Assembly (NCBI GenBank): GCA_938023035.1
Contig: CALIDI010000027.1
Span: 62,001-126,000 of the forward strand
Source of the DNA: an uncultured Leptolyngbyaceae cyanobacterium
GTDB lineage: Bacteria; Cyanobacteriota; Cyanobacteriia; Leptolyngbyales; Leptolyngbyaceae
Reading direction: 5' to 3'
DNA: 64,000 bases
Shown: positions 1-11,100 of the stretch, piece by piece
Numbering within the stretch: the first letter of the stretch is position 1
Layout: each line of letters starts with the position of its first letter
Translations under genes and position numbers: made by a program
Notes under the pieces: model-generated
The model's database searches: none
The model's input: the letters and a program-made list of their open reading frames with translations, nothing else
What the model was told of the DNA's origin: nothing

Positions 1-1
1 A

Positions 2-52
2 GAGCTTGATGGTTCTGGAACCGAGTCTGCCGCGGCTTTGGAGCGCCCTTAG
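2..52 (+). CDS. nusA: 3' end of upstream gene, probably nusA (partial)
   Basis: Seventeen codons are open from the window edge to a TAG at 50-52, ending in A-L-E-R-P. So few residues identify nothing by themselves. The assignment rests on order: bacteria, including cyanobacteria, commonly carry nusA-ylxR-infB, and ylxR and infB follow on the same strand. NusA is the RNA-polymerase pausing, termination and antitermination factor. The spacer to ylxR is 50 bp, consistent with one transcript. Confidence 0.5.
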   Translation, partial: ELDGSGTESAAALERP

Positions 53-102
53 ACCTGAGTGGGTGAGAGGATGATCTTATATGAACTTTAGGAGTCTGGA
101 TT

Positions 103-423
103 GTGTCTTTACCTCCCAACTACCGCCGTTGTATTAGCTGTCGAGCCACCGGATCGAAGGATCAATTCCTTAGAATTGTCCGCCTACACCCCACCCACAC
201 CGTTCAACTGGATCAGGGTATGGGGCGCTCAGCTTACCTCTGTCCTCAGGCCGAATGCCTGAAATTGGCCCAGCGAAAAAATCGACTAGGACGGTCGCTC
301 AAAGCAGCCATTCCAGAGGACTTGTATGCTCAACTCTGGCAACGTCTTGAGCCTGCGTTGCAAAGGGGGAACTTAGAGGGGAAAGCAAAAAGTGAAGAAA
401 AGCGGAGGATGCTTGAGCGATAG
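103..423 (+). CDS. ylxR: YlxR/RnpM-family (DUF448) RNA-binding protein
   Basis: A 106-residue basic protein of the DUF448 family, small nucleic-acid-binding proteins encoded between nusA and infB; the Bacillus and Clostridioides members are reported to bind RNase P RNA. Family signatures are visible: R-C-I-S-C-R near residue 9, K-D-Q-F-L-R-I-V-R, a central G-R-S-A-Y-L-C-P (about 46-53) and C-L-K-L-A-Q-R-K-N-R-L. The GTG at 103 is chosen because AGGAG lies at 90-94 and the conserved N-terminal motif begins only a few residues in. The C-terminal 20 residues are Lys/Glu rich and probably disordered. A co-transcribed role in translation or RNA processing is expected from its neighbours. Confidence 0.9.
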   Translation: MSLPPNYRRCISCRATGSKDQFLRIVRLHPTHTVQLDQGMGRSAYLCPQAECLKLAQRKNRLGRSLKAAIPEDLYAQLWQRLEPALQRGNLEGKAKSEEKRRMLER

Positions 424-967
424 CTTCCTTGGCGATCCATCAAACTCAAATAGCTGAGTCGGAGAATTGGTTGAAATCGGAGGATCAGGATTAGAATGTT
501 ATCCTAGACTAGGAGGCTTTCGTTCAGATCTAAGCTTGAGTAACTTAGCCTAGCTAGTTTCAAGATGCTCCTAGTTTACCCTGGTAAAACACCGGAAGAC
601 TGGCTAGTGTCTGGTAATGTTAGTTGGGTTTTACCATTCAGGTGATGACCTGCTAGTTTGGAGAGGGGCTTTTGGTTTTGAGTCATGTGTATAAGTTTGG
701 CGGTTTCACCAGGTACATGGTGCTCTTTGCGGCGAGGTTAAGCCAGTATCAGGAGGTTGAGGCAAAATTGAAGAGTTAGGCTTTTCTGAAACGGTTGCTA
801 TGACGATCAAGGTATAGCAACGGCTTGACATTCCGTCCCTTGCTGAGCAGTATGAAGGTTCGAGATTTCTCTGAATGGGCTAGAGAGGTTTGGATTGATT
901 AACGTTTAGTGAAAAGCGGCAGGTAACTTTATGTGACACGGTTAGAGTAGGCAGAGAGGAAGACTGG
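424..967 (+). other. ylxR-infB spacer (544 bp), no gene seen
   Basis: No credible reading frame and no L7Ae-like gene, which some bacteria carry here. A perfect 12-base palindrome-type hairpin TTTACC-CT-GGTAAA lies near 577-590. The last 60 bp carry a purine-rich stretch (GAGAGGA) that serves as the infB ribosome-binding site. The length suggests infB has its own promoter or a long leader, but I cannot assign either. Confidence 0.5.
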
Positions 968-3900
968 ATGAGTGGTGGCAAAGTTAGAATTTACGATCTT
1001 TCACGGGAATTAAATTTGGATAATAGAGACATACTTGCGGTCTGTGAGCAACAAAATATCGCGGCAAAGAGCCACAGTAGCACAATCACAGATGCTGAGG
1101 CTGAGATAATTCGAGCTGCGATTAGCGAAAAGCAAACCACTGCCTCAGTTTCTCAGAAGCAACTCCAGCCCCGTTCAGTTGTATCGGCACAGGAGCCGAG
1201 TGGTCGTTCGAGTGTACCCATCCAAAAGAAGCCTCAGATTCTTGAAGTCAGGGCTGTGAAGCCTGCTGTAGCCCGCCAACCTGTGAGTCCCCAGCCGCCA
1301 GTCAGTCAACCTTCTCTGGCGACCGATGCGTCGGCGACGCCATCGCCGACGGCTCCTAAGAAGCCGTCTTCTCCTGTCCGCCCTTCACCTCCAGCTAGCC
1401 CTGCTAGGGCCGAGGAGAAGCTGATTTCGGAAAAGAGTCGATCGGATGGTTCTACTCCTGCTGCGATCGCCGGTACAACGGCCAAGCGGGAGTCATCAGA
1501 GGCAGAATTATCGAAGCCAGAGTTGTTGAAACCAGCGTCTCCCCCCGCTCAGACGAAAGTGGCTGAAGCAAAAGCTTCAGAAGCCAAGCCTCCCCGGTTA
1601 GTGAAGCCCCCGGTGAAGCCATCGGCTCCAACACCCTCGGGTTCGAGTTCTGCGCCAGCGAAGCCCAGTTCCCCCAGTCGCCCTGTTTTAAAAAAGCCCT
1701 CTGAGGTCACAGGGGAGCGTCTTGGTACAACCAGTAAACCTGAACGGGCGACGGCTAATGTAACTCGGTCACCTGTTTCCAAGTCAGTTGATGGTCGTCC
1801 GGCGCGTCCTCAGACCATTGTTGAGTTGCGTCGGCCTAATAAGCCTGTTCCAGAGGAGCCAGACCCTCTGCTCAGCGATGACGAGGGGAGTGAGACTCCA
1901 GAAATTTTGCTGAAAGCACGGCCTAAGCGTGTAAGGTTGGGTGGTGCACCGGAAGAAATCAAGACTGAAACCGTTCAGTTACATCGCCCAACCCTGCCGC
2001 GCTCGAACTCGAAAAAGAAAGGGCGCGATGATGAGGATGATGAGACTCAAGAGTTTATTGAAAAAGCTTCAAAGGTCGGTACAAAGACGAAGCGTCGCTT
2101 GCCAGATGTTGATGAAGACGACGAAGACTTTGAAATCTACTTCGAAGATGATGATTTAGAAGACGGAGAGGGCCTGGATGAAGAAGCTGAGGCCGCGAAC
2201 GCCATCAGTATATCTTTAATGCGGCCACCGAAGCCTAAGGCTGCTCGTTTGCCTCAGGCAAGCAAGCCGGTGGCGGCCACGCCGAAAGTGAAAAAGTCAA
2301 GCTCGCCTCGTGAGCGCCGTGAACGCCGTGAACAAGAGGTCAAGGCCCAGAAGCCAGAAGTCATCACCTTGACAGGCGGTGTTACGGTGCAGGAGCTTGC
2401 CAACATGATGATGGTTCCTGACACAGAAATTATTAAAACCCTCTTTATGGAGGGGATCATGGCAAATGTTACCCAGACGCTTGACATTGAGACAGCAACA
2501 ACGGTTGCAGAGAAGTTTGAAATTCTGGTAGAGGCTGGTCAGAAGGAGTCTGAGGCTCGCAAGATTACCGAGATGCTGGATGATACAGATTTAGATAATC
2601 TCCAGCGTCGCCCCCCTGTTGTCACCATTATGGGGCATGTGGATCATGGTAAAACGACCCTGCTCGACTCCATTCGCAACTCTAAGGTGGCGCAGGGCGA
2701 GGCGGGGGGGATTACCCAGCATATTGGTGCTTACCATGTGGATGTGGAACACAATGGCTCTACCCAGCAGATTGTCTTTTTAGATACCCCTGGCCACGAG
2801 GCGTTTACTGCCATGCGGGCACGGGGAGCACGGGTAACCGATATTGCCATTCTGGTTGTGGCTGCCGATGATGGGGTGCGACCTCAAACAATTGAGGCGA
2901 TTAGTCATGCTAAGGCGGCAGAGGTGCCGATTGTTGTTGCGATTAACAAGATAGATAAGGAAGAAGCCCAACCTGAGCGAGTGAAGCAGGAACTGACAGA
3001 GTTTGGTCTGGTGCCTGAGGAGTGGGGCGGCGAGACGATTATGGTTCCTGTGAGCGCTATCAAGGGTGAAAACCTGGATACGCTCTTGGAGATGATTTTG
3101 TTGGTCGCAGAGGTGGAAGATCTCTATGCCAATCCTGATCGGCTGGCTCGTGGAACGGTGATTGAAGCGCATCTGGACAAGGCAAAAGGCCCGGTTGCTA
3201 CCCTTCTAGTGCAAAATGGCACCCTAAAGGTTGGCGATATTCTGGTGGCCGGCTCGGTATTGGGTAAGGTTCGTGCCATGGTGGATGATCGGGGCAATCG
3301 CGTCAAGCAGGCTGGTCCTTCCTTCGCAGTTGAAGTGCTGGGGCTAAACGATGTTCCAGCGGCTGGAAATGAGTTCCAGGTCTATTCTGATGAGAAGGAA
3401 GCCCGAGCGATTGCGACGGATAGGGCAGATGTGCAGCGGCAATCACGCTTGTTACAAGCCATGTCGTCTCGTCGCGTCAGCCTGGGTACTCTTTCTGCCC
3501 GTGCCCAGGAAGGCGACTTGAAAGAACTTAACCTGGTACTCAAAGCTGATGTTCAAGGATCCATTGAGGCTATTCTCGGTTCTCTGAAGCAACTGCCTCA
3601 AAATGAAGTACAAATTCGTACGCTGTTTGCTGCACCGGGTGAAATCTCAGAAACGGACGTAGACCTAGCTGCTGCCAGTGATGCCGTTATTATTGGCTTC
3701 AATACAACCCTTGCACCGGGTGCTAGACAGTCGGCGGATCGTCTAGGGGTTGATGTTCGTGATTACACCATCATCTACAATCTGCTCGACGATATTCGCG
3801 CCGCAATGGAAGGCTTGCTGGAGCCAGAACTTGTGGAAGAGCCGCTTGGCCAAGTGGAAGTTCGGGCTGTTTTCCCAGTGGGTAAGGGGTCTGTTGCTGG

Positions 3901-4141
3901 CTGCTATGTTCAATCGGGCAAAATTCAGCGGAATGCCAAGATTCGAGTTCACCGTGGTAAAGAGACGATCTTTGAAGGCAATCTCGATTCCCTCAAGCGG
4001 ATGAAGGATGATGTCAAAGAAGTGAGCTTTGGTTATGAGTGCGGCATTGGGGTTGATAACTTTAGTGGTTGGGCTGAAGGCGACATTATTGAGGTCTACC
4101 GCCTGATTGAGAAGCGTCGCACTCTTTCTCCGGCCAAATAG
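968..4141 (+). CDS. infB: Translation initiation factor IF-2
   Basis: IF-2 is the GTPase that brings initiator tRNA to the 30S subunit and promotes subunit joining. The 1057-residue protein begins with an IF2_N-type helix domain (residues 1-50, [11 protein letters not shown]). A Pro/Lys/Ser-rich linker of nearly 400 residues follows, ending in a strongly acidic stretch (about 380-410). A second IF2_N domain lies near 465-515 (T-V-Q-E-L-A-N-M-M). The G domain has G1 G-H-V-D-H-G-K-T at 556-563, D-T-P-G-H-E from 606 and N-K-I-D from 660; domains II-IV follow to the end. The ATG follows GAGAGGA at about 7 bp. Length is well above the E. coli protein (about 890) but in the range of cyanobacterial IF-2, with the excess in the linker. 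Confidence 0.98.
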   Translation: MSGGKVRIYDLSRELNLDNRDILAVCEQQNIAAKSHSSTITDAEAEIIRAAISEKQTTASVSQKQLQPRSVVSAQEPSGRSSVPIQKKPQILEVRAVKPAVARQPVSPQPPVSQPSLATDASATPSPTAPKKPSSPVRPSPPASPARAEEKLISEKSRSDGSTPAAIAGTTAKRESSEAELSKPELLKPASPPAQTKVAEAKASEAKPPRLVKPPVKPSAPTPSGSSSAPAKPSSPSRPVLKKPSEVTGERLGTTSKPERATANVTRSPVSKSVDGRPARPQTIVELRRPNKPVPEEPDPLLSDDEGSETPEILLKARPKRVRLGGAPEEIKTETVQLHRPTLPRSNSKKKGRDDEDDETQEFIEKASKVGTKTKRRLPDVDEDDEDFEIYFEDDDLEDGEGLDEEAEAANAISISLMRPPKPKAARLPQASKPVAATPKVKKSSSPRERRERREQEVKAQKPEVITLTGGVTVQELANMMMVPDTEIIKTLFMEGIMANVTQTLDIETATTVAEKFEILVEAGQKESEARKITEMLDDTDLDNLQRRPPVVTIMGHVDHGKTTLLDSIRNSKVAQGEAGGITQHIGAYHVDVEHNGSTQQIVFLDTPGHEAFTAMRARGARVTDIAILVVAADDGVRPQTIEAISHAKAAEVPIVVAINKIDKEEAQPERVKQELTEFGLVPEEWGGETIMVPVSAIKGENLDTLLEMILLVAEVEDLYANPDRLARGTVIEAHLDKAKGPVATLLVQNGTLKVGDILVAGSVLGKVRAMVDDRGNRVKQAGPSFAVEVLGLNDVPAAGNEFQVYSDEKEARAIATDRADVQRQSRLLQAMSSRRVSLGTLSARAQEGDLKELNLVLKADVQGSIEAILGSLKQLPQNEVQIRTLFAAPGEISETDVDLAAASDAVIIGFNTTLAPGARQSADRLGVDVRDYTIIYNLLDDIRAAMEGLLEPELVEEPLGQVEVRAVFPVGKGSVAGCYVQSGKIQRNAKIRVHRGKETIFEGNLDSLKRMKDDVKEVSFGYECGIGVDNFSGWAEGDIIEVYRLIEKRRTLSPAK

Positions 4142-4237
4142 TTACAGTTAAGGTCTTGTCAGCAAAGGTTAGAAGGCTGGTCTGTGTTTGATTGGCTAAA
4201 GAACCGATAGAAAAATCATTCAATTCGTGATTGAACG

Positions 4238-4281
4238 CCAGGAACAACGCCTGATTTGGCTTTTGTCCCTGGTATTTTTTT
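4238..4281 (+). terminator. Rho-independent terminator after infB
   Basis: CCAGGAACAA pairs with TTGTCCCTGG (9 of 10 positions), with an inner GCC/GGC pairing in the loop, and is followed by TATTTTTTT. It lies about 100 bp past the infB stop and would end the nusA-ylxR-infB transcript. Confidence 0.75.
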
Positions 4282-4969
4282 AGTTGTAGGTTTTAATTTT
4301 TAGGCATCGAAAGCTCGAATTTCAAAAATTGAGCGATCGCCCTTCTCAATCTTCAGGTATATTCGTACCCAGTTTCTATATCGTCGTGATCGATCAGTTT
4401 GAGAGTATGTCACCTTTGCAGGCCCTCATCCCCTAGCCCTTCTCCCAACTTGGGAAAAAAGAGGAACCGAGCCATCTCAAAGTTCCTCTCCCAATTCAGA
4501 AGAGGGATTAAAGCCCTGCGGGTATACCAGAAAAGGGTGAGGGCAAAAGTGAAATGTACCTTCCCATTTTAAGTTGAGCGTGGCTCACCCAAACGCTGAA
4601 ATTAGAGTTCCATGTTTTTAGAGAATGCAGAAACCTATTTTGATGATTAGCGTCAGCCAACCTACACAATCGCTCAATCTTCCCTTTAGATGGCCAGAGA
4701 AAACCTTACTCTGAGGGATATTTGAAGCACTGACTTAGATTTCACTCCATTCTCATTGTCTAAATTCATGGCAAATTAACCGGATGACCGGTGATTTTCA
4801 GAGGAGTGAATGGAGTGTAGATTTTACCCGCTACACCCTTTTCTCAAGAGGAACTTATCAGCGAACTGATAAGTTCCTAATGGGTTGGGATTCTATCCAG
4901 CCTCTGTGGTGTGAGATGAGTTTGCGAAATTTTCTGATTGTCTGGTTTGCTGAGATTTGAACGAGAAAC
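4282..4969 (+). other. Spacer between infB terminator and amidase
   Basis: No gene seen. It contains a copy of dispersed repeat family B (4422-4550). Further down, ACTTATCAGCG and AACTGATAAGTTC (around 4853-4876) form an inverted repeat upstream of the amidase, which could be a hairpin or an operator; no regulator can be named. Confidence 0.5.
4422..4550 (+). repeat. Dispersed repeat family B, copy 1
   Basis: It begins GCCCTCATCCCCTAGCCC and ends AAAAGGGTGAGGGC, so its termini are inverted (GCCCTCATCCC/GGGTGAGGGC). Inside are CTCTCCCAATTC and AGAAGAGGG arms. Related sequence occurs at 18981, 28956, 37249, 46989 and 62341. Confidence 0.6.
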
Positions 4970-6796
4970 GTGAAACATTTTCCCTACTCCTTATTGCTTG
5001 CAGCTTCCCTCTGGTGCTTACCGGCGTCAGCCTTGGCAGCACGGTTAGAAAATTGGCAATTTGATGCTCGCCAGAATTTGCTGGAGTTCACTACCGATAT
5101 TGATGTTCAGCCCCAGGCTCAACTGATTCCCGATCCGACCCGATTAGTTATTGATCTTCCAGGAGTCAGACTGGGGCGCCCCTCTTATACGCAGTCAATT
5201 CCAGATGGCGGCGTAATACGAGCAATTCGGTTTGGCCAATTTGATCCGCAAACAATGCGAATTGTGATTGAGTTGGCTCCGGGGTATACCCTAGATCCGG
5301 GTCGGGTGCGGTTTCGTGGCATTACAGCACGGCGTTGGACTGTCCAGCTTCCAACGCCAACACCTGTTGCCGTAGAGCCAGCACCGATCGCGACTCCGCC
5401 GTCCTCCCCTCCCCTCTCCTCTGACCCGACACCCGGAACACCGACACCCAGCCCCACAGCAACGACCCTAGAAACTATTCGCGTCACTGCTGATGGCTTC
5501 TTCCTCCGCACTAATGGCAGAGCGCCTCAGGTTCGTCAATCGCGCAGTCGCGATCGCCGCCAGATTACTTTAGAGCTTCCTAATACAACGGTTGCGGCTA
5601 GTGTCCCACGCGACCAAATGATTGGCCGTTATGGCGTGAGCCGCATTCAAATCGTGCAGGAACAGACCACCACCCGCCTGATCTTCAATGTCACTGCGGA
5701 TAGCCCAGATTGGCAGGGCATTGTCAGTAACCGAGGGGTTGCAGTTGTGCCCGCTGGCGGAGTCTCGGCCAGCAGCATTGATAGCCGTCCTGGTCAGGCT
5801 ACTCCTCCAACCGATGCTACTCCCCGCCTAGCAACCATCCAATCGGTCAGCCTGGAGAGTGGGAGCGGGCGATTGTTGATTCGAGCCGATCAACCGGTGC
5901 AGTACACTGCTGGCTGGGATCGCACAACGGCTCTCTATCGAGTCACCATTCACTCAGCCCAATTGGCCGATAACTTATCTGGCCCGAACCTTGATGCCAG
6001 CAGCCCCATTCTGCAATTGCGTTTACGGCAGGAAGACCCGCGCACCGTTGTGATTTACCTGCAACCAGCGGCAGGGGTGCAAATCCAGGAAGTGCGTCAA
6101 TTTGACCAGCGAGCGATTGCCCTGGATTTGATGCGTTCTCGCCCGGTTTTAACGCCTCCCACAGCAATAACCCCGCCAGCGAGCATTCCAGTACCTGAGC
6201 CACCTCAGTCCACTACTCCGCCTCCAACGATTCCCCCTGCTCAAAATGGTCGAGTGATTGTCGTGATTGATCCGGGGCATGGAGGACGCGACCCTGGAGC
6301 GATCGGTATTGGCGGAGTTTATGAAAAAGACATTGTGCTAGACATTTCCCGCAAAGTCAGCGCAGAGTTAAGCCGCCAGGGTATTCAGGTAATTATGACC
6401 CGCCAGAATGATGTGGAGCTTGGCTTAGGGGCACGGGTTCAAATCGCACAGCAAGCAAATGCCGCCGTTTTTGTCAGTATTCACGCCAATGCAATGCCCG
6501 CTGGCCGGAGCGATGTAAATGGGTTAGAAACCTATTACTTTTCGAGTGGCTTAGAGCTGGCCCGCAGCATTCACAGCAGCATTCTCCAGATGACAGGAAT
6601 GCCAGATCGTCGCGTCAAACAGGCTCGCTTTTATGTGTTGCGTAATACCACGATGCCTTCTGTGCTGGTAGAAACTGGCTTTTTGACCGGGGCGAGCGAC
6701 ATTCGTCGGCTCACAGACGAGAACTTTCGGAGTCAAATGGCGAGGGGGATCGCCCAGGGGATTATGCAATACTTACAGGTTTCGGCCAAACGCTAA
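4970..6796 (+). CDS. amiC: N-acetylmuramoyl-L-alanine amidase with two AMIN domains
   Basis: This periplasmic zinc amidase cleaves the MurNAc-L-Ala bond of peptidoglycan, which in cyanobacteria serves cell separation and, in filamentous species, septal pores. The 608-residue product has a signal peptide (cut near A-L-A-A, residue 23) and an AMIN domain at about 25-130. A Pro/Thr linker, a second AMIN-like region at about 165-255, a further beta-rich segment and another Pro-rich linker (about 395-425) follow. The C-terminal Amidase_3 domain has the expected zinc and catalytic residues: His437 (D-P-G-H-G-G), Glu452 (Y-E-K-D-I), His505 (S-I-H-A-N) and Glu568 (L-V-E-T-G-F). The start is GTG; no ATG lies nearer and the signal peptide follows at once. 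The symbol follows cyanobacterial AmiC usage. Confidence 0.92.
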   Translation: MKHFPYSLLLAASLWCLPASALAARLENWQFDARQNLLEFTTDIDVQPQAQLIPDPTRLVIDLPGVRLGRPSYTQSIPDGGVIRAIRFGQFDPQTMRIVIELAPGYTLDPGRVRFRGITARRWTVQLPTPTPVAVEPAPIATPPSSPPLSSDPTPGTPTPSPTATTLETIRVTADGFFLRTNGRAPQVRQSRSRDRRQITLELPNTTVAASVPRDQMIGRYGVSRIQIVQEQTTTRLIFNVTADSPDWQGIVSNRGVAVVPAGGVSASSIDSRPGQATPPTDATPRLATIQSVSLESGSGRLLIRADQPVQYTAGWDRTTALYRVTIHSAQLADNLSGPNLDASSPILQLRLRQEDPRTVVIYLQPAAGVQIQEVRQFDQRAIALDLMRSRPVLTPPTAITPPASIPVPEPPQSTTPPPTIPPAQNGRVIVVIDPGHGGRDPGAIGIGGVYEKDIVLDISRKVSAELSRQGIQVIMTRQNDVELGLGARVQIAQQANAAVFVSIHANAMPAGRSDVNGLETYYFSSGLELARSIHSSILQMTGMPDRRVKQARFYVLRNTTMPSVLVETGFLTGASDIRRLTDENFRSQMARGIAQGIMQYLQVSAKR

Positions 6797-7253
6797 AGAT
6801 CGTGGACTAAGTAAGCTGAAAACCTTAAAATTTGACCGCAGCAACGCAGAGAACCTAGAGCCACTCCCTTGATCGGGCGCACTTACAGCATCTGGGCAGA
6901 TTTTGCCAAAACCTGCCTTTGTCGTGAGGTTTCAGATGTACCCTTTTGGATTTTAAAAATGGGGTGAGCGGGTCGAATGATTTGTGACTTTGGATAGCAG
7001 AAGCACCACGGCGCTGAGTGTACAAGTGGATATTTGTCGTATCCTTTACTTAAATCGGTACGATAGGACGCTATGCAAATTTGTCAGTACACTTGCGTAA
7101 CAAGGGGGAATGTAAAGGCTAAGCACTCAGCTAAGGGTTCTATCCCCGTTTTAACCTTAGTTGGTACGGCTAAAAAAATGAATGGTATAAGTCAACAAGG
7201 CTAGCGCCAGCCCGTGTTTTGTTTTCAGGTGCGGGGAATAGCCTGCAAGCGAT
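6797..7253. other. Convergent spacer between amidase and FHA genes
   Basis: 457 bp between two converging genes. I see no open frame, no clear terminator and no repeat copy. An A-rich run at 7171-7177 followed by GGCTAGCGCCAGCC could contribute a weak terminator for the minus-strand gene. Confidence 0.4.
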
Positions 7254-7964
7254 TCAAGTGTCAGTGTTGACTGATCGATTAAACAGAATGTCAGGTTCTT
7301 CTAGCTCAATGTAGTCCATATAGGAGTTTTGTGGCGAGTAGGACTTGTCACTATTAAGTCGCGCCAGTACCTCTGCATGGAGGGCACCGACTGAACGAGT
7401 ATGTCGACTGGCAAAGAATGTCACATCCGTACTTCCCAGTCTGAGGCGATCGCCATCTCGTAGAAAACAGCGGTGAAAAATGCGTTTGCCATTGATGAAG
7501 GAGCCATTCATGCTGTTGAGATCAACTAGCTGAAACCCCGCCTGAGGAATGAATAGAAGCACAGCATGGCGGCGGGACATCGCCCGATCCTGGAGCGGAA
7601 TAGCCGCTTCGCGATTGCGCCCAATTGTCCAGACCATTTGTGGCTGATGGATTGTACAGGAAGCGCCTGGCAACAAATTGGTAATAATAAATGCTCGGTT
7701 TCCCTGAATAACTCCCTGAATGTACTTGAGGGGCACCTGCGGAACGGGGCAGGTGTCGGGAGGCTGCTCTGACTCTGACTCTATTACTAGGGTTGAAGCT
7801 TTGGCAATTCCTACGGGAATGGCTTCGCAGGAAACTGCCTCTGCGTTACTATTTGCTTCGATTTCAATTGGGTGAATAGGTACCCTAGCCTTAGCCTGAG
7901 GTGATAAATGCTCAGGCTGGCTTGACAGTGAATGGGATTCAGGATGTAAAGAGTCAAAATTCAT
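7254..7964 (-). CDS. FHA-domain protein
   Basis: A 236-residue protein with no signal peptide or membrane segment. The N-terminal 90 residues are low complexity. Residues about 105-200 form a forkhead-associated domain, which binds phosphothreonine peptides: W-T-I-G-R-N near 110, S-R-R-H-A-V about 20 residues later and L-V-D-L-N-S-M-N-G-S-F-I-N, i.e. the Gly-Arg, Ser-x-x-His and Asn-Gly features of the fold. The partner is unknown. It lies divergently 230 bp from the NTT-HEAT-cNMP gene, and no Ser/Thr kinase is nearby, so no pathway can be assigned. Confidence 0.88.
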   Translation of the reverse strand: MNFDSLHPESHSLSSQPEHLSPQAKARVPIHPIEIEANSNAEAVSCEAIPVGIAKASTLVIESESEQPPDTCPVPQVPLKYIQGVIQGNRAFIITNLLPGASCTIHQPQMVWTIGRNREAAIPLQDRAMSRRHAVLLFIPQAGFQLVDLNSMNGSFINGKRIFHRCFLRDGDRLRLGSTDVTFFASRHTRSVGALHAEVLARLNSDKSYSPQNSYMDYIELEEPDILFNRSVNTDT

Positions 7965-8194
7965 AGCATTTAGGGATAGGCAAATCTATCTGACTGCTAG
8001 GTTGCCCTTAACCGATCAGGGACTAACCCAAGAAAGTGAGGTAGGTGCCAGTTCTGATTCTGTCCATATGAGTCACAAAATCGCCTGATGGCACCCAAAT
8101 AACATTTCTTCAAAAATTAGAAGAATCCGTAAAGATCTTTGATTATTTGGCGGTTTTGTCGGTTCTAACCAGGGGTAGTGCCAGGATAGAAAGT

Positions 8195-11100
8195 ATGGTC
8201 AGAATCGAGTCAGCAAATGCCTGGAAACCACTAAAGCAGTGGAGAAAATTATTGCCATTCCAGATCTTTGCTGCACTGGTAATGGCAATTAGCGTTGTCG
8301 GCTATGCCGTATCTGCGGCCCTGTTTCTCCACCGAGCTGGGGCAGAGTCAATTCCCCTACTTTATGTTGCGCTGGGGCTAGTTTCTTTGCCGATTTCTCT
8401 GGTGTTTTACCGCTTAATCGATCGCGTTTCCCGCTTGGCGCTGATGTACTGGGTATTGATTGGTATAGCACTGCTGGTGTTAGGGCTACGCTTACTATTA
8501 GCCTGGGAGAGCGAAGTCATTGGCTATAGCATCTATATCAGCCTGAGTCTGGGAGACTTAATTTTAGGTGTTCTATTTTGGACACTGGTTTCTGACTGCT
8601 TTAGTGGGTTAGAACTGGAGCGCTACACGCCGCTGTTTGCCATTGCGATGACCGTGGGCGGCTTTATGGCGGGCGGTTTAGTGCAATGGCTTTCAGAGAT
8701 TATTCGCACTGAAAATGTTTTATTCATTGTTCCTTTACTGTGTGGCTATGGCCTGGTGCAGTTGCGTTGGTTACAGTGCCTTGTGCCAGCCCAAGAAGAA
8801 GCGATCAAGCTAAATGATGCTGATTTTTTACCGAGTGTTGAAAGTTTTCCTCGTCTGATTAGGCGCTATCCCCTGATTTTGTTGATGGCGACTCAGATGG
8901 CGATCGCGGTTTTTCTATGGGGATTAAGTGAGCTACAGTTTTTCGCCATTTATACCCAGGCTTTTCCACAGCAAGAGAATTTGGCGGGTTTTCTGGGGAC
9001 GCTCAGTGCTATTTTTAGCGCCTCAGAAATTTTTGTTAGCTACTATTTAACTCGCCCCCTACTCAATCGTTGGGGTGTGCAGCGGGTTAACCTGGTTTAT
9101 GCACTGACCACGCTGGTCAGCTTTTTGGGTTTGGCCTGGCAACCTCGGCTGCTGACAGCAATTGGCGTTCATTTTAACTATGACGCACTCAACAGCAGCA
9201 TTGCTCAACCGGTGCAAACGCTCAGTTATAGTGCGATTCCCCGGCAATTTTCAGGACGCGCCCGGTTAGTGATTGATGGGTTACTTTATCCTCTCTTTCA
9301 AGCCATTTCAGGTGGCTTGCTGCTGGTTGGGCAGCAGATTTTGACGGAGCAGGCCCGCTCTCATGTTGGGATTGGGGTGAGCCTTGCCTTTCTGGTGGTC
9401 AGTTACCTGACGGGGAAGAGCTATTTGGAATCGATGTTGATGCAGTTAAGGGCTGGTTCCATTGATTTGAGTCGGGCCAGCACCCCTCTGGCAAAACTAT
9501 CAGACGAATATGCGGTAGAAGTGCGGGAGTTGTTAGCCAGTGATGCACCCGATGCTCAGATTCTTGGTTTAGAGGTAGCCGCACGGTTAGCAAACCCTGG
9601 GCAGTTTTTGCCCCAGGTGCAAGAGCTATTGCTACGTGCAAATCGCGATGTCCAAAACGCGATTGTCCAGTTTTTAGCCAGTAGTCAACAACTAGAGTTT
9701 CAACGCTACTTGCGGTTACAAATGGTTGCTGAAGACGAGAGCATTCGGGCGACGGTGATAGAAACACTGATTACAACGGAGCAAACCCTCTCCACAACTC
9801 AGCTTTTATTTTTTTTAGAGGATTCTAGCCCGCTTGTTCGTGCCCTTGCCTGTCTTGCGGTTTGGCAGGCAGAGACTGCGGTCGCTGCGGTGCAGATGGC
9901 CTATGAAAAAGCCTGGACATTTTTAGACGCGGTTGTTTCTCCAGAGGACGATCGCCAAATTCGGCAACGGTTGCTATCGGCCATTCAGCGTACGGGCGAT
10001 CGCCGCTTTATTCCCCTGATCCGTCAACTTTTGCTTACAACCGATGCGACGGTGCGAGCGGCTAGCCTACAGACCCTGGCAAGTTTAGCCCAGCCTGCAG
10101 ATCGAGACTTAGTTGCCCTCGCGACGATTGAGTTAAACCATGAAGATGGGCAGGTACGGGCAGCAGCCCTGGGTTTAATGCAAGCGTTGCAGAGCGAAGA
10201 TGTTTTAATTATGGCGATTACCAGTCTCGAGGATGAAAGCCCCCTGGTGCGCAAACAGGCGGCAAAAACCGTTGCGACCTATGGTGAGATGGGGTTGCCG
10301 CTGGTGGAAGCTTATCTCAACGCGCCCCAACGAGAGGTGCAAATGGCTGCAATCGCGGCTCTGGGTCAAATTCGTACCCGCCGCACAGAGGAATTGCTCT
10401 GGCACCATCTGCAATCGGGTTATCGCTTGGCTGAATCCACCCTTACCTGGTTGCAGCAAATTCCTCTCAATGACCCAAGCTGGCAAATTCCGGTTCTTGC
10501 TCTGCAAGATTTTTATCACCAATTTAGACAGCAGGTTTTTTATGTATTAGCCTGCCTAGGCCATGCCCAAACCATGGATCAGATTGAACGACTCCTAGCT
10601 TCTACAAATAAAGCCGATCGCCAACAAGCACTCACGACTCTTGCTTCTCTGAGCCATCGCCGTTTTGTTCAGCCAATCTTACCGCTGTTGGAGTATCTGG
10701 CAACAGGGGTCAGCCCGCTCCCAGTGGCAGCGGTTTCCCATCGGGAGGTTCTCGATCAGATGCTAACCAGCCGCGATCGCTGGATTCGGATCGCCGCTAT
10801 GATTACCCTGGCGCTCACGCAAAAAGAAATTCCTGATAAAAGTTTGACGCACTTTGATGCGCTGACCCGCCAAACGGCTCAAACCTTAACCGCTACACTC
10901 AAACACCCAAATCCCCTGGAGATACTCCCCTTGAGCCGCATCTTTTTTCTTAAGCGCGTTCCCTTGTTTGAAGACATTCCCTTAGATGAGTTACTTCTGA
11001 TTGACCGCAGCCTTAGAGAAAAGGTTTTTCTCAGCCATGAAGTCATTTTTCGGGAGGGGAGTTGGGGTGAAGAACTTTACATTGTCTTTCGCGGTGTGGT

